Assembly: GCA_033577755.1 (NCBI GenBank)
Contig: JAVQXV010000196.1
Span: 1-5,688 of the forward strand
Source: JANWXR01 sp033577755
GTDB lineage: Bacteria > Chloroflexota > Anaerolineae > Anaerolineales > UBA6663
Reading direction: 5' to 3'
DNA: 5,688 nucleotides
Under the pieces are notes generated by a model that was not told the DNA's origin, did no database searches, and saw only the letters and a list, made by a program, of their open reading frames with translations. The stretch's first letter is position 1. Each line of letters begins with the position of its first letter. Of this stretch, positions 5,023-5,688 are shown piece by piece. The translations under genes were made by a program, and so were the position numbers.

Positions 5023-5688
5023 GCTTTTTGGACGTGGAGGCTGGCCGGCTTTACTACGAGGTCGCCGGCCCGGCGCACGCGGAGGCCGTTGTTTTTCTTC
5101 ACGGCTTCTCGCTCGACACACGCCTGTGGGATGGCCAGTGGCTGCCCTTCGCGGAACGCTATCAGGTAGTGCGCTACGACCTGCGTGGCTTCGGTCGTTC
5201 GTCGCTGCCGCAGGCAACGTTTTCACACGCCGACGACCTGCGCGCGTTGTTGAGCGCCCTGAAGATTCAGACCGCGCACATCGTCGGCCTGTCGCTGGGC
5301 GGCGGCGTGGCGCTGGATTTCGCCCTGGCCTATCCCTCTGCAGTCCGCTCGCTCATTCTGGTGGACGCAACGCTCGGAGGCTATAGGTGGACGAAGGACT
5401 GGAGCGAGCCGGGACGAACGGCGCGGGAGCGCGGCCTCGCCGCCGCCAAAGAAGCCTGGCTGCGTGACGAGGTCTTTGCGCCGGCGCTCGAACGGCCGGA
5501 GGCCGCCGACCGGCTGCGCCGCATGGTGGCCGATTACTCCGGCTGGCACTGGCTCAACCGGAGCCTCGAACGCGGCTCTACACCGCCCGCCATCGAGCGC
5601 CTGAGCGAGATCGCCGCGCCCACGCTCGCCATCGTCGGCGAACGCGACGTGCCCGACTTCCACGCCATCGCCGCCCTCATCGTCCGCC
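5019..5688 (+). CDS. Alpha/beta-fold hydrolase (partial, runs off the window)
   Basis: The frame is open from an ATG at 5019 to the window edge, giving 223 residues of a protein probably 250-270 long. It has the alpha/beta-hydrolase core: oxyanion motif FLHGFS at 26-31, RYDLRGFGRS at 52-61, the nucleophile elbow GLSLGG at 90-95 (Ser92), and the strand PTLAIVGERDVPDF at 201-214 with likely catalytic acid Asp210. The catalytic His lies beyond the window. The pattern fits the broad esterase, enol-lactonase and MenH-like group, and the substrate cannot be told. The start overlaps the gatA stop by ATGA, so translation is probably coupled. A GGAG at 5004-5007 lies 11 nt upstream, rather far. The link to gatA is likely operonic convenience rather than shared function. 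Confidence 0.88.
   Translation, partial: MSFLDVEAGRLYYEVAGPAHAEAVVFLHGFSLDTRLWDGQWLPFAERYQVVRYDLRGFGRSSLPQATFSHADDLRALLSALKIQTAHIVGLSLGGGVALDFALAYPSAVRSLILVDATLGGYRWTKDWSEPGRTARERGLAAAKEAWLRDEVFAPALERPEAADRLRRMVADYSGWHWLNRSLERGSTPPAIERLSEIAAPTLAIVGERDVPDFHAIAALIVR

Noticed and set aside
3931..5226. Long minus-strand open frame (431 codons) opposite gatA
   Set aside because: It is a shadow of the GC-rich gatA coding strand. The translation is rich in Arg, Ala, Gly and His without domain motifs, while the + strand carries an unmistakable GatA and the start of a hydrolase.

Overview
The window is gene-dense and GC-rich, with all recognisable genes on the + strand and the standard code. It looks like a chromosomal stretch from a Chloroflexota bacterium, possibly of the Anaerolineae type. 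The clues are the GatC/GatA style, a small YIP1-family membrane protein, a VapBC-type pair, and -10-like elements without good -35 boxes. The lineage is an inference, because no rRNA or marker phylogeny is available here.

Layout: a possible 17-codon tail of an upstream gene (3-56). Then a family II (DHH/DHHA2) inorganic pyrophosphatase with an inserted CBS-domain pair (ppaC, 108-1451), a type II toxin-antitoxin pair (antitoxin 1495-1749, PIN toxin 1746-2135) and an 87-bp second copy of the last 28 codons plus stop of ppaC (2140-2226). Next come a YIP1-family membrane protein (2276-2845), a strong intrinsic terminator (2910-2947), gatC (2988-3308), a 110-bp array of 7-bp units in two opposed arms (3311-3420), gatA (3421-5022), and an alpha/beta hydrolase that overlaps gatA by 4 bp and runs off the window (5019-5688).

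The main observation is that the toxin-antitoxin pair is bracketed by direct repeats of the ppaC 3' end. The two copies are identical over the first 38 bp. They then differ at 10 of 49 positions, and every difference is silent, so both encode the same 28 residues and stop. This is not expected of a simple duplication followed by decay. It suggests that the pair arrived together with a replacement ppaC tail from a related genome, keeping the pyrophosphatase intact and displacing the resident tail downstream. The unit is about 775 bp and encodes no recombinase.

The second observation is the heptamer array filling the gatC-gatA gap. Its two arms are reverse complements, so the transcript could fold into a long hairpin ending 11 nt before the gatA ATG, which has no Shine-Dalgarno sequence.

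Functionally, PpaC hydrolyses the pyrophosphate released by biosynthesis. GatC and GatA belong to the amidotransferase that makes Gln-tRNA(Gln) and/or Asn-tRNA(Asn); gatB is not in the window. The toxin-antitoxin pair appears to be an accessory insert between housekeeping genes.
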